A DNA stretch of 64,000 nt, from the NCBI RefSeq assembly GCF_000423225.1, contig NZ_KE383992.1:312971-376970 (forward strand), read 5' to 3'. Position 1 is the first letter of the stretch. Every line of letters begins with the position of its first letter. Shown here one piece after another: positions 23,233 through 31,501 of this stretch. The stretch comes from Kaistia adipata DSM 17808 (GTDB lineage Bacteria; Pseudomonadota; Alphaproteobacteria; Rhizobiales; Kaistiaceae). The notes beneath the pieces were generated by a model. The model was not told the origin of the DNA. It saw only the letters and a program-made list of their open reading frames with translations, and did no database searches. The position numbers and the translations under genes are program-made.

Positions 23233-24230
23233 CAGTTCGCCGCCGGCCATTCGGGCAGATCGAGCGACGGATAGAGGGCCTTGGCGAGATCGCGGGCGGC
23301 GTCGGCCGTGCGCGGGCCGAAGCCGAGCAGGTAGAGGCCGTCCATGGCGACGAGAGCCTGATCCTTCGCGGCAGGGGTGGCGCGCAGCGCCGGCGAATCG
23401 AACACGGTTTCCGGCTTCGGCGGACCGCTCTGGCCGATCATCATCACGACGACTTCCGGGGCGGCGGCGACCAGCGCCTCGTCGGAAGCGGGCTTGTAGC
23501 CCTCGACGGCGCCCATCGGGTTGATGCCGCCGGCGAGCTGGATCATCGAATCGGCGGCCGTGTTATGGCCGGCCGCGAGCGGCTTGCCGCCGTTCAGGCT
23601 CATCAGGAAGACGGCCTTCTTGCGCTCGCCTTCCGGGATCCTGGCGATGGCGCCCTCGAGCGCGGCGAAGCGGGCGGCGAGCGTATCGGCCAGCTTGTCG
23701 CCCTTCTCCTTCTCGCCGAGGATGTCGGCGATCAGGCGGATCTTGGCGACGATGCTGTCGCCGGACCGGCGCTCCGGCACGATGACGATCGGCACGGAGG
23801 CGGATTCGAGCAGGTCGATCGCATCCTTCGGGCCGGAGCCCTCGACGGCGATGATCAGGTCTGGCTTGACCGACAGCACGCCCTCGGCCGAAAGCGCGCG
23901 CATGTAGCCGACATCCGGCTTGGCGGCGGCCTCGGGCGGATAGGACGAGGTGGTGTCGCGGGCGATCACGCGGTCGCCGGCGCCGAGCGCGAAGACGATC
24001 TCGGTGATGTCGCCGCCGATGGTGACGATGCGATCGGTGCTGCCGATCTTGACCGAGCGGCCGGTGGCGTCCTGGAACACCCGCTCGGCCGCGACCGTCT
24101 GCACGATGGCGGAGAGGGTGATGCCGACCGCGACGGCGAGGCCGAACAGGATCTGGACCCGGCGGCCGGCGAAGCGATCGATGGCGCGCGGCGCGCCGTG
24201 GAAGGGGGAAGTGTGCGCGAGCCTCATCAT
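23232..24230 (-). CDS. hmuT: heme-binding periplasmic protein
   Basis: Class III (helical-backbone) binding protein of 332 residues that hands heme to HmuUV. A long N-terminus with a hydrophobic core (VQILFGLAVAVGITLSAIVQ) ending in VAAERVFQDATGR is an export signal. The body has VTIGGDITEIVFALGAGDRVIA, RDTTSSYPPEA with the tyrosine commonly used for heme binding, VGYMRALSAEGVLSVKPDLII and LAAGHNTAADSMIQLAGG. It starts at the first of two adjacent ATG codons (24230), 8 bp after the hmuP stop, and overlaps hmuU. hmuS, which normally stands between hmuP and hmuT in rhizobia, is absent here. Confidence 0.93.
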   Translation of the reverse strand: MMRLAHTSPFHGAPRAIDRFAGRRVQILFGLAVAVGITLSAIVQTVAAERVFQDATGRSVKIGSTDRIVTIGGDITEIVFALGAGDRVIARDTTSSYPPEAAAKPDVGYMRALSAEGVLSVKPDLIIAVEGSGPKDAIDLLESASVPIVIVPERRSGDSIVAKIRLIADILGEKEKGDKLADTLAARFAALEGAIARIPEGERKKAVFLMSLNGGKPLAAGHNTAADSMIQLAGGINPMGAVEGYKPASDEALVAAAPEVVVMMIGQSGPPKPETVFDSPALRATPAAKDQALVAMDGLYLLGFGPRTADAARDLAKALYPSLDLPEWPAAN

Positions 24231-24238
24231 GATCCCGT

Positions 24239-24415
24239 CTACTTGTTCAATATCAGCTTGCCGGCGCGCGTCAGGCGCAGCCTGTAGTCCTCGCCGACAT
24301 GGCGAATGATGATTTCCCGCGCTCCGTCGAGCAGATCGGCGCTGGACACCACGCGCGGCCCCGCGCCCGCCGGGGCCGCGTCCGGGGAAGTTCCTGTCGA
24401 TTGCGTCTGTTGCAT
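24239..24415 (-). CDS. hmuP: hemin uptake protein HemP/HmuP
   Basis: Short protein of 58 residues (translated directly: [20 protein letters not shown], then [20 protein letters not shown] and [18 protein letters not shown]). The second half is the HemP/HmuP domain, with S-x2-L-x2-G-x3-I-x-I-x-H-x-G-x2-Y-x-L-R-x-T-R-x-G-K-L-I-L. In Bradyrhizobium HmuP is a coactivator, with Irr, of heme-uptake gene expression. It is the first gene of hmuPTUV and diverges from the heme-receptor gene. The spacing of 8 bp to hmuT supports co-transcription. Confidence 0.93.
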   Translation of the reverse strand: MQQTQSTGTSPDAAPAGAGPRVVSSADLLDGAREIIIRHVGEDYRLRLTRAGKLILNK

Positions 24416-24684
24416 GCCTGTCCCGCCCGCTTGCTGGGAACGTCGTTTTGACTGGTTCTAAACTTGCGAATAATTCGCAACAATTTAGTTGACTGACGTA
24501 CTCATCTTTTCGTATCTCCGCAAGCGAAACATCACCGACATCGCCGCGCCGCCTCGATCCGGGGCGCCGGAGACGGCCGGGAGATGCCCATCGCCAAGCA
24601 CGCCAGAGCCGGGGTTGCGCGACCGACGCGCCGCCCGGATAGCCAGCCAGGCCCAATCCCAGAACTTTTTGCATTGGGGCTCGC
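24416..24684. promoter_or_regulatory. hmuP / heme receptor divergent promoter with iron-type palindrome
   Basis: The 269-bp gap controls the minus-strand hmuPTUV operon and the plus-strand receptor. It is clearly AT-richer near 24450-24500. There TTGCGAA (24464-24470) and TTCGCAA (24474-24480) form a perfect palindrome with spacer TAA, resembling alphaproteobacterial Fur-family sites. Flanking TTCTAAAC (24456-24463) and ATTTAG (24483-24488) look like halves of an Irr ICE element, with a larger gap than usual. Regulator identity is inference. Confidence 0.65.
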
Positions 24685-26850
24685 ATGCGTGTCGTTCGAC
24701 ATAAGACGTGGCTGATGGCTGGAACGGCCGCGGCACTCCTCTCCGCCTTCTCCGCGACGGCGGCCAAGGCCCAGGCGGCGACGACGCCGGCCGCGGCAAC
24801 CAGCGGCGAAACCGACGAGGAACTGAAGAAGAAGGCCGCCAAGGGCGAAGCGAGCTTCCTGTCGCCGATCGTCTCGACCACCTCGCAGGACGGCTGGAAG
24901 AATCCGTTCGCGACGCCGGGTCCGGTCAGCACCGCCACCGAGGACGAGATCCAGCTCTTCGGCCAGCGCAACATCGGCAACGTTCTGCGCGCCATGCCCG
25001 GCACCTTCTCGCGCGACTCGATCGAGAATTCCGGCCTGTCGGTGAACATCCGCGGCCTGGAGGGCTCGGGCCGCGTCAACACGACGATCGACGGCGTGCG
25101 CCAGAATTTCCGCTTCACCAGCCATGAGGCGCAGGGCTTCGCCTATGTCGATCCGGCGCTGGTCGCCGGCGTCGACGTCACCCGCGGCGCCGTCTCGACC
25201 GCCGGCGGCGCCGGCGCGCTAATGGGCCAGGCCAATGTCCGCACGCTCGGCGTCGACGACATCCTGACCGACGGCAAGAACTGGGGCGCGCTGGCGACGC
25301 TGACCTGGGGCAGCAACAATGTCGGCTTCTCGGAAATGGCGGCGGGCGCCCTGCGCTCGGCCGGCGGCGGCGCGGCGATTGCTGGCGCAATCAGCTACTC
25401 GAGCCCGAACGACTACAAGAACGGCGACGGCGTCACCGTCGCGAACACCAACCGCAACCTGATCTCGGGCCTCGCCAAGGCCGAGTTCGCGCCGACCGAC
25501 GATCTCAAGATCAACCTCGGCGCCGTGCTCTACGACAACGACTTCGCGGCCAACAGCTACAACCAGACGGTCCGGTCGGACACCTATACCGCCGGCTTCA
25601 ACTGGGCCCCCGACAGCGAGCTGGTCAACGTTCGCGGCAATTTCTACTACAACGACGTCAAGATGACGTACGATTCCCCGATCAGCCCCGGCTACACGGC
25701 GCGCGGCCGGACGATCGAGGACCAGGGCGTCGGCTTCGACATTTCGAACACGTCGAACTTCGCCCTCGGCAGCGTCGCCGTCTCGTCGACCTACGGCTTC
25801 GAGTATTTCCACGACACCGTCGATTCCTACAACACGGTCGACCCGTCCAAGGCCGGCGGCGTCAATCCGAGCGGCAAGAGCGACATTGGCGGCGTCTTCT
25901 CGGAGACGACGTTCAGCTACAACATCGTCGATGTGATCGCCGGCCTGCGCTACGATTTCTACTCGGTCAAGGGCGACACGACGATCAGCGGCAACAACCC
26001 GGCCGGCCTGCCGATCGGCACCTACAACATCGACAATTCGGACGGACGCCTCGATCCGCGCATCACCGTGGCGCTGAACCCGCTCGAGTGGCTGCAGCCG
26101 TACATCACCTATGCCGAGACGTTCCGAGCCCCGACGATCCAGGAAACCATGCTGGGCGGCTCGCATCCGGGCGGCCCGTTCGTCACCATGTTCCCGAACC
26201 CCTTCCTCGAGCCGGAAATCGCCAAGGGCTGGGAAGTCGGCGCCAACGTCAAGACGGACGGCCTGCTCACCGAAGGCGACATGTTCCGCCTGAAGGCCAA
26301 CTACTACTATCAGGACATCGAGAACTACATCACTGCCAAGGTGGTGCGCTTCCCGTCGGGCAGCCCGTCCTCCGGCACCTATTTCGCCAACAATCCGGGC
26401 ACCTCGGTCGTGCAGGGCTTCGAACTCGAAGCGGCCTATGACGCCGGCTTCGTCTTCGGCAACGTGGCCTATACCCATGCCAAGTCCGACCTGCCGGCGC
26501 AGACGGATGGCCTCGGCGCCACCAGCTACCTGCCGGAGAACGTCTTCGTCCTCACGGCCGGCGCCCGCTTCTTCGACCAGCGCCTGACCGTCGGCGGTCG
26601 CCTCAACTATGTCGGCGAGGTCGATGGCGGCGACGGCGAATACGGCCCGAACGACGACTGGGCCGCCTACACGCTGGTCGACGCCTTCGCCAACTACAAG
26701 TTCGACAACGGCCTCGACCTCTCGGCCAATGTGACCAACCTGTTCGACAAGACCTATACGCCGGCGCTCTCGAACGTCGCCTCCTATGGCTACGTCCCGC
26801 CGACCGGCCGCGGCCGCACCTTCCTGCTGACGGCGAAGATGCAGTTCTGA
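24685..26850 (+). CDS. hmuR: TonB-dependent heme/hemoglobin receptor
   Basis: Outer-membrane receptor of 721 residues that imports heme using TonB energy. A signal peptide (MRVVRHKTWLMAGTAAALLS to AKAQA) precedes a region with an early plug: NIGNVLRAMPGTFSRDSIEN and VNIRGLEGSGRVNTTIDGVRQ (in pieces; about residues 95-140). The heme-receptor motif FRAP is at about residues 479-482 (YAETFRAPTIQETM) and the following NPNL box reads NPFL (505-508). The barrel closes with a C-terminal phenylalanine (LLTAKMQF), as required for outer-membrane assembly. It diverges from hmuP and precedes the heme monooxygenase gene. Symbol hmuR is by context and family. Confidence 0.93.
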   Translation: MRVVRHKTWLMAGTAAALLSAFSATAAKAQAATTPAAATSGETDEELKKKAAKGEASFLSPIVSTTSQDGWKNPFATPGPVSTATEDEIQLFGQRNIGNVLRAMPGTFSRDSIENSGLSVNIRGLEGSGRVNTTIDGVRQNFRFTSHEAQGFAYVDPALVAGVDVTRGAVSTAGGAGALMGQANVRTLGVDDILTDGKNWGALATLTWGSNNVGFSEMAAGALRSAGGGAAIAGAISYSSPNDYKNGDGVTVANTNRNLISGLAKAEFAPTDDLKINLGAVLYDNDFAANSYNQTVRSDTYTAGFNWAPDSELVNVRGNFYYNDVKMTYDSPISPGYTARGRTIEDQGVGFDISNTSNFALGSVAVSSTYGFEYFHDTVDSYNTVDPSKAGGVNPSGKSDIGGVFSETTFSYNIVDVIAGLRYDFYSVKGDTTISGNNPAGLPIGTYNIDNSDGRLDPRITVALNPLEWLQPYITYAETFRAPTIQETMLGGSHPGGPFVTMFPNPFLEPEIAKGWEVGANVKTDGLLTEGDMFRLKANYYYQDIENYITAKVVRFPSGSPSSGTYFANNPGTSVVQGFELEAAYDAGFVFGNVAYTHAKSDLPAQTDGLGATSYLPENVFVLTAGARFFDQRLTVGGRLNYVGEVDGGDGEYGPNDDWAAYTLVDAFANYKFDNGLDLSANVTNLFDKTYTPALSNVASYGYVPPTGRGRTFLLTAKMQF

Positions 26851-26866
26851 GGCCCTGAACCGAACC

Positions 26867-26901
26867 CGTCTGTCCGGCGGTGTGGTGACGGCGGACAGAC
26901 G
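26867..26901 (+). other. stem-loop between receptor and monooxygenase genes
   Basis: CGTCTGTCCG (26867-26876) pairs perfectly with CGGACAGACG (26892-26901). It lies 16 bases after the receptor stop and has no T-run behind it, so read-through to the next gene is likely. It may stabilise the receptor message. Confidence 0.6.
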
Positions 26902-27007
26902 CGAGGGGGGAGGCCGGTTTCCGGTCGTCCCTCCTCACCTTCTTTCGCCGCACTCGGCGCGCATCACCCCTTCACGCACCTCATCGGCACGCAAACGGAA
27001 CAACATC

Positions 27008-27316
27008 ATGTACATCGCCATGAACCGCTTCAAAGTCATCAAGGGCATGGAAGCCGAGTTCGAGGAGGTCTGGCGCACGCGCCCCCGCCACCTGAACGAG
27101 CTGGAGGGCTACGTCTCCTTCAACCTGCTGAAGGGGGCGACGGCGGAAGACTACACGCTCTATTCGTCGCACACCGTCTGGCAGACCGAAGAGAACTTCA
27201 TCGCCTGGACCAAGTCGCAGCAGTTCCGCGATTCCCACAAGGGCGCCGGCGACCGCAAGCCGATGTTCCTCGGCCATCCGAATTTCGAGGGCTTCACGTC
27301 CGTCGACGGCGTCTGA
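27008..27316 (+). CDS. hmuQ: IsdG/HmuQ-type heme-degrading monooxygenase
   Basis: Cytosolic enzyme of the antibiotic-biosynthesis-monooxygenase fold, 102 residues, expected to open the heme ring and free iron. The three residues that define the IsdG active site are all present at the canonical spacing: N6 (AMNRF), W67 (FIAWTKS) and H77 (FRDSHKG). The start ATG at 27008 is supported by this numbering. It lies 157 bp after the receptor gene on the same strand, so it is probably part of the same iron-controlled unit. It supplies the heme-degrading step that the missing hmuS would otherwise serve. The symbol follows Bradyrhizobium usage. Confidence 0.9.
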   Translation: MYIAMNRFKVIKGMEAEFEEVWRTRPRHLNELEGYVSFNLLKGATAEDYTLYSSHTVWQTEENFIAWTKSQQFRDSHKGAGDRKPMFLGHPNFEGFTSVDGV

Positions 27317-27351
27317 CCCGCCGCAGCCCCGGGCCCTGACGCCCCGCCAAG

Positions 27352-27383
27352 CCTCCGCCCAGCCCCTGGACGGAGGTTTTTTT
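27352..27383 (+). terminator. intrinsic terminator after hmuQ
   Basis: CCTCCG (27352-27357) pairs with CGGAGG (27371-27376), with additional CC/GG pairs after a bulge, followed directly by a run of seven T. It lies 35 bases after the hmuQ stop and before the convergent marR gene. Confidence 0.85.
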
Positions 27384-27407
27384 CTTGGCTGCTGCCTTGG
27401 CCGTCCC

Positions 27408-27854
27408 TCAGGCGAGCGCCGACAGACCGGCCCGCAGCCGGTCCGCCCCGCCCTCCCCGAGCGGCGCCTCGACCTCGGCATGCACCGCCGTCCAGATCGG
27501 CACGGCGGCGGCGAGCGTCGCGCGCCCGGCCTCGGTCAGCGCGAGCCGCCGCCCCCGCCGGTCGGCCGGATCGACCGTCACCGTCAGCAGGCCCTGCCGC
27601 TCCAGCGGCTTCAGATTGGCGGTCAGCGTCGTGCGGTCCATGACGAGCAAGGCCGCCACCGAACCAATCGTGGGCGGCTCTGGCCGGTTCAGTGACATCA
27701 GCAGCGAGAACTGGCCGCTGGTCAGCCCGACCGGCTTCAGCGCCTCGTCGAAACGGCGCGCCAGCGCCCGCGCCGCCCGCTGGGCGGCGAGGCACAGGCA
27801 ATGATCGCGAACATGCAGGGTGGTCGAGAAAGGCACGGGGCCCGCATTTGACAT
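27408..27854 (-). CDS. MarR family transcriptional regulator
   Basis: Winged-helix regulator of 148 residues. It shows the MarR core: LTSGQFSLLMSLNRPEPPTI, SVAALLVMDRTTLTANLKPLERQGLL and the wing VDPADRRGRRLALTEAGRATL in consecutive segments (about residues 45-110). C19 and C21 near the N-terminus (HVRDHCLCLAAQRAARAL) resemble a position seen in redox- or ligand-sensing MarR members. ATG at 27854 is preferred over longer frames because the extension would cover the operator. It is divergent from the DUF1428 gene, which is its likely target. Confidence 0.88.
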   Translation of the reverse strand: MSNAGPVPFSTTLHVRDHCLCLAAQRAARALARRFDEALKPVGLTSGQFSLLMSLNRPEPPTIGSVAALLVMDRTTLTANLKPLERQGLLTVTVDPADRRGRRLALTEAGRATLAAAVPIWTAVHAEVEAPLGEGGADRLRAGLSALA

Positions 27855-27866
27855 GCCGGTAATTAT

Positions 27867-27878
27867 GTTGATATCAAC
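27867..27878. promoter_or_regulatory. candidate MarR operator
   Basis: Perfect 12-bp palindrome GTTGATATCAAC in an AT-rich island, 13 bp before the marR start codon and about 130 bp before the divergent DUF1428 start. Size and symmetry fit MarR-family sites. Confidence 0.65.
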
Positions 27879-28006
27879 GTAAAATGTCAAGTGAACCTTC
27901 GCCTCTGACATCCGTTGCCCACCGGGCGCCGCGCCGCCGAGGCGGGGGAGGAAGACCCGCCGGCGCGAACGGACCAACCACACGAAACGACGTGGAGGAT
28001 ACCGCA

Positions 28007-28744
28007 ATGACCTATGTCGAGGGATTCGTGACGGCCGTGCCGGCCGCCAACAAGGAAGCCTATCGCCAGCACGCCGCCGAGGCGGCCGCGGTCTTCCGGG
28101 AATTCGGCATGACCCGCATGGTCGAGGGCTGGGGCGACGACGTGCCCGATGGCAAGGTGACCGATTTCCGCCGCGCCGTCGCGGCCGAGGACGGCGAGGT
28201 CGTGCTGTTCTCCTGGTTCGAATATCCCGACCGCGCCGCGCGCGACGCGGCGAACGAGAAGATCATGAGCGACCCGCGCATGCAGGCGATGAGCGAGACC
28301 ATGCCCTTCGATGCCAGGCGCATGATCTTTGGCGGCTTCCAGGCGATTTTGGAGGACGGCGGGGAGAGCCCGGGCATGGGCTATCTCGACGGCACGCTGA
28401 TCGCCGTGCCGAAGGCCAACAAGGAGGCCTATCGCGCCATGGCGGCGCTCACCACGCCGGTGGTTCTCGAGCATGGCGCGACCCGGGTGGTCGAGACCTG
28501 GGCCGACGACGTGCCGGACGGCAAGGTCACCGATTTCCGCCGCGCGGTGCAGGCGAAGGACGACGAGACGGTCGTCTATTCCTGGATCGAATGGCCGTCC
28601 AAGGAAGCGCGCGTCGCCGGCTGGGAGAAGGTCATGGCCGATCCGCGCATGCGGCCGGACGCGATCACCATGCCGTTCGACGGCCAGCGCATGATCTATG
28701 GCGGCTTCGCGCCGATCCTGGATCTCAGGATGGAGCGCGGCTAG
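28007..28744 (+). CDS. tandem DUF1428 protein (YbaA-like, duplicated)
   Basis: Cytosolic protein of 245 residues made of two copies of DUF1428, a ferredoxin-like dimeric alpha-beta barrel domain. Repeat 1 (residues 1-115) has YVEGFVTAVPAANKEAYR and DDVPDGKVTDFRRAV; repeat 2 (from about 127) has YLDGTLIAVPKANKEAYR and an identical DDVPDGKVTDFRRAV. Both contain DPRM and the MPFD-x-R/Q-RMI-x-GGF ending. A fused pair would form within one chain the dimer that single-domain YbaA makes from two. ATG at 28007 follows GGAGG. Its stop TAG shares bases with the stop of the convergent isomerase gene. Confidence 0.9.
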   Translation: MTYVEGFVTAVPAANKEAYRQHAAEAAAVFREFGMTRMVEGWGDDVPDGKVTDFRRAVAAEDGEVVLFSWFEYPDRAARDAANEKIMSDPRMQAMSETMPFDARRMIFGGFQAILEDGGESPGMGYLDGTLIAVPKANKEAYRAMAALTTPVVLEHGATRVVETWADDVPDGKVTDFRRAVQAKDDETVVYSWIEWPSKEARVAGWEKVMADPRMRPDAITMPFDGQRMIYGGFAPILDLRMERG

Positions 28745-29430
28745 CCCGCCAGCCAGCGCTCATAGTCCGAGACGAGGAGGTGGACGGGATCCTCGTCCTC
28801 CTCAATCTCGGCGAAGCGGCCGACCGGATCGGCGAAGACATTGTCGGTCAGGTCGTCATTGACGGTCGACACCTCGCCGACCAGCACGTCGGCGCCCTCG
28901 CCCCAGAACGAATGCCAGACGCCGGGCAGCAGCGTGACGCTCTCGCCAGGCTCGAGGCGCAGCTTGCCGCCGGCCGGCAGGGCGCGGATGACGCCGTCGG
29001 ACGGCACGACGACCTCGGCCCTGCGGTCGATCGATCCGTCCGGATCGGCGGCGAAGAGCTCCAGCGTCAGCGTGCCGCCGCCCCGGTTGATGATGTCCTC
29101 GGCCTTGACCCCGTGCCGGTGCATCGGCGTCACCTGATCCTTCCGCGCGATCATGATCTTCTCGGCGTAGAGCATGCCGCGCCCCGACGCGAGATCGGCC
29201 GGATTGCCGTTGCGGACGGTGAACAGGAACAGGCCGAGCGCATCGAAGCGGCCGGCGCCGAAATCGGTGATGTCCCAGCCGAGCTTGCCGTCGAGAATGC
29301 CGGCGGCGTCGGCCTTGCGGGCGCGGAACTCATCCGGCGTCCAGTAGGCGAATGGCGGCATGACATAGCCGAAGGAGCGGATGAACGCGTCCCCTTCCAG
29401 CATGATCTCGTTGACGCGCGAGCGCTTCAT
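28741..29430 (-). CDS. D-lyxose ketol-isomerase
   Basis: Cupin-fold sugar isomerase (DUF1498 family), 229 residues, expected to interconvert D-lyxose and D-xylulose, with mannose/fructose as side activity. Conserved segments: GYVMPPFAYWTPDEF, GWDITDFGAGRFDALGL, and the metal site TPMHRHGVKAEDIINRGGG with H104, H106 and E111, plus H173 in LLPGVWHSFWGE. The first residues MKRSRVNEIM match the family start. It is transcribed alone; the stop codon overlaps that of the convergent DUF1428 gene by 3 bases (CTAG). Its product could feed the xylulokinase-like enzyme at 19.6-21.2 kb. Confidence 0.88.
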   Translation of the reverse strand: MKRSRVNEIMLEGDAFIRSFGYVMPPFAYWTPDEFRARKADAAGILDGKLGWDITDFGAGRFDALGLFLFTVRNGNPADLASGRGMLYAEKIMIARKDQVTPMHRHGVKAEDIINRGGGTLTLELFAADPDGSIDRRAEVVVPSDGVIRALPAGGKLRLEPGESVTLLPGVWHSFWGEGADVLVGEVSTVNDDLTDNVFADPVGRFAEIEEDEDPVHLLVSDYERWLAG

Positions 29431-29505
29431 CCCGGTTCCTCCCCGATCGAAAACCCTGCCCGTGGTCAGACTAGGCGGAACCGCGAAAGCGGGGAAGGGC
29501 CGGCC

Positions 29506-30597
29506 TCAGCGGGCGAAGATGCGCCAGCGATGCGGCCGGAAGGCGACCATGCCGCCCTCGCGGCGGGAATGCTCCACCGCCATGTCGATCTCGACGCGGT
29601 GGCGCTCCGGACCGACCTCGACGTCGAGGCGGCGGGCGCCGCCGTGCCGGCGTTCGGCGACGATCTGGCCGGTCAGCGCCGGCTGGTCGTCGTCGACGAT
29701 CGTCACGTCGTGCGGGCGGAAGCCGAGCGTCGCAGGGCCGGAGGGCGTGCCGAGCGCGGCGAGATCGAGCGGCGCGCCGTCGAACTGCACGGCGCCGTCG
29801 ACGACGGTGACCGGCAGGAAGGAGGATTCGCCGATGAAACCGAAGACGAACGGGCTCGCCGGCGCGTCATAGATCTCGTCCGGCGTGCCGACCTGCTCGA
29901 TCCGGCCCTTCGACATGACGACGACGCGGTCGGCGAGCTCGAGCGCCTCTTCCTGGTCGTGCGTGACGAAGAAGGTGGTGTGGCCGGTGCGGTCGTGGAT
30001 CTCGCGCAACCAGCGGCGCAGATCCTTGCGCACCTGGGCGTCGAGGGCGCCGAAGGGCTCGTCGAGCAGCAGCACGCGCGGCTCGATGGCGAGCGCGCGG
30101 GCGAGCGCCACGCGCTGGCGCTGGCCGCCGGATAGCTGCGAGGGATAGCGCTTGTCGAGGCCCGAGAGCTGCACCAGGTCGAGGAGATGCAGCACGCGCT
30201 TGCGGATCTCGGCCTTGGCCGGCCGCTCGCCGCGCGCGCGGACGGTGAGACCGAACGCGATGTTGTCGAACACCGTCATGTGGCGGAACAGCGCGTAATG
30301 CTGGAACACGAAGCCGACATTGCGGTCCTGCACCCTGAGGCCGAGCGCGTCCTCGCCGCCGAACAGCACGCGGCCGGCGGTCGGCGCGTCGAGGCCGGCC
30401 AGGATGCGGAGCAGCGTCGTCTTGCCGGAGCCGGACGGCCCGAGCAGGGCGACCAGCTCGCCCGCCTTGACGTCGAGCGAGACGCCATGCAGCGCGGGCG
30501 TGTCGCCGAACGCCTTCTGGACGTTCTCGATCGTCACGTCGATGGGCGCGCCGAGCGCCACGGATGCACCCGGTTCGATTGGGGTGATCGCGTTCAT
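29506..30597 (-). CDS. cysA: sulfate/thiosulfate ABC transporter ATP-binding protein CysA
   Basis: ATPase of the sulfate importer, 363 residues. Walker [16 protein letters not shown]-loop [21 protein letters not shown], signature [16 protein letters not shown], Walker [17 protein letters not shown] and H-loop [13 protein letters not shown] are intact. The C-terminal part (from [12 protein letters not shown]) is a TOBE-like regulatory domain with RPHDVTI. ATG at 30597 gives [10 protein letters not shown]; longer frames reach into cysW. Last gene of sbp-cysT-cysW-cysA. The histidine in [12 protein letters not shown] is characteristic of CysA. Confidence 0.95.
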   Translation of the reverse strand: MNAITPIEPGASVALGAPIDVTIENVQKAFGDTPALHGVSLDVKAGELVALLGPSGSGKTTLLRILAGLDAPTAGRVLFGGEDALGLRVQDRNVGFVFQHYALFRHMTVFDNIAFGLTVRARGERPAKAEIRKRVLHLLDLVQLSGLDKRYPSQLSGGQRQRVALARALAIEPRVLLLDEPFGALDAQVRKDLRRWLREIHDRTGHTTFFVTHDQEEALELADRVVVMSKGRIEQVGTPDEIYDAPASPFVFGFIGESSFLPVTVVDGAVQFDGAPLDLAALGTPSGPATLGFRPHDVTIVDDDQPALTGQIVAERRHGGARRLDVEVGPERHRVEIDMAVEHSRREGGMVAFRPHRWRIFAR

Positions 30598-30607
30598 GTG
30601 AGTTTCC

Positions 30608-31501
30608 TCAGTGGCGGCGCGTCGCGGCGATCTCTTCGGCATAACGCCATTCCAAGACCGACTTGACCACCAGTGTAAAGAGAGCCAGCAGCGCCAGCAG
30701 CGAGGCGACGGCGAATGCGGCCGCGAAATTGTACTCGTTGTAGAGAATCTCGACATGCAGCGGCATGGTGTTGGTCAGGCCGCGAATGTGGCCGGACACC
30801 ACGGAAACCGCGCCGAACTCGCCCATCGCGCGGGCGTTGCAGAGCAGCACGCCGTAGAGCAGCGCCCATTTGACGTTGGGCAGCGTGACGCGGAAGAACA
30901 CCTGCCAGCCGGAGGCGCCGAGCGACAGCGCCGCCTCCTCGTCGCCCCTGCCCTGCTGCTCCATCAGCGGGATCAGTTCGCGCGCGACGAACGGGAAGGT
31001 GACGAAGATCGTCGCCAGCACGATGCCCGGCACGGCGAAGATCACCTGGATGCCCTCGCTCTTCAGCCAGGGCCCGAGCAGGCTCTGCGAGCCGAAGAGC
31101 AGGACGTAGATCAGGCCGGCGATGACGGGCGAGACCGAGAACGGCAGGTCGATCAGCGTGTTCAGCAGGCTCTTGCCCCTGAAGTCGAACTTGGCGATCG
31201 CCCAGGACGCCGCCAGACCGAAGACGAGGTTGCAGGGCACCGAGATCGCCGCGACCAGCAGCGTCAGGCGGATCGCCGCCGCCGCGTCGGGCTCGAAGAT
31301 CGCCTCCCAATAGGCCGGCAGGCCGCCGCGGAACGCCTCGACGAACACCGCGACCAGCGGCATCATCAGGAACAGCGCGAGGAAGGCGAGCGAGACGAGG
31401 ATCAACGCGACGCGAACGCGCCGCCGCTCCATCGTCACGGGCCGGAAATGGATGGCGGACGCGCCCGGCAGGCGCGCCGTCGTGAAGGCCCCGTCAGACA
31501 T
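30608..31501 (-). CDS. cysW: sulfate ABC transporter permease CysW
   Basis: Inner-membrane permease of 297 residues. Hydrophobic helices begin with [19 protein letters not shown] and end with [20 protein letters not shown]. Diagnostic CysW features are FAVSWAI-like [38 protein letters not shown], the coupling EAA loop [21 protein letters not shown] and [19 protein letters not shown]. Overlaps the end of cysT by 8 bases (31494-31501) and precedes cysA by 10 bp. Confidence 0.95.
   Translation of the reverse strand: MSDGAFTTARLPGASAIHFRPVTMERRRVRVALILVSLAFLALFLMMPLVAVFVEAFRGGLPAYWEAIFEPDAAAAIRLTLLVAAISVPCNLVFGLAASWAIAKFDFRGKSLLNTLIDLPFSVSPVIAGLIYVLLFGSQSLLGPWLKSEGIQVIFAVPGIVLATIFVTFPFVARELIPLMEQQGRGDEEAALSLGASGWQVFFRVTLPNVKWALLYGVLLCNARAMGEFGAVSVVSGHIRGLTNTMPLHVEILYNEYNFAAAFAVASLLALLALFTLVVKSVLEWRYAEEIAATRRH

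Noticed and set aside
28741-29430. First impression of an acireductone dioxygenase (mtnD), given mtnA and mtnC in the window
   Set aside because: The motifs TPMHRHGVKAEDIINRGGG and GWDITDFGAGRFDALGL are those of D-lyxose isomerase (DUF1498), not of ARD.
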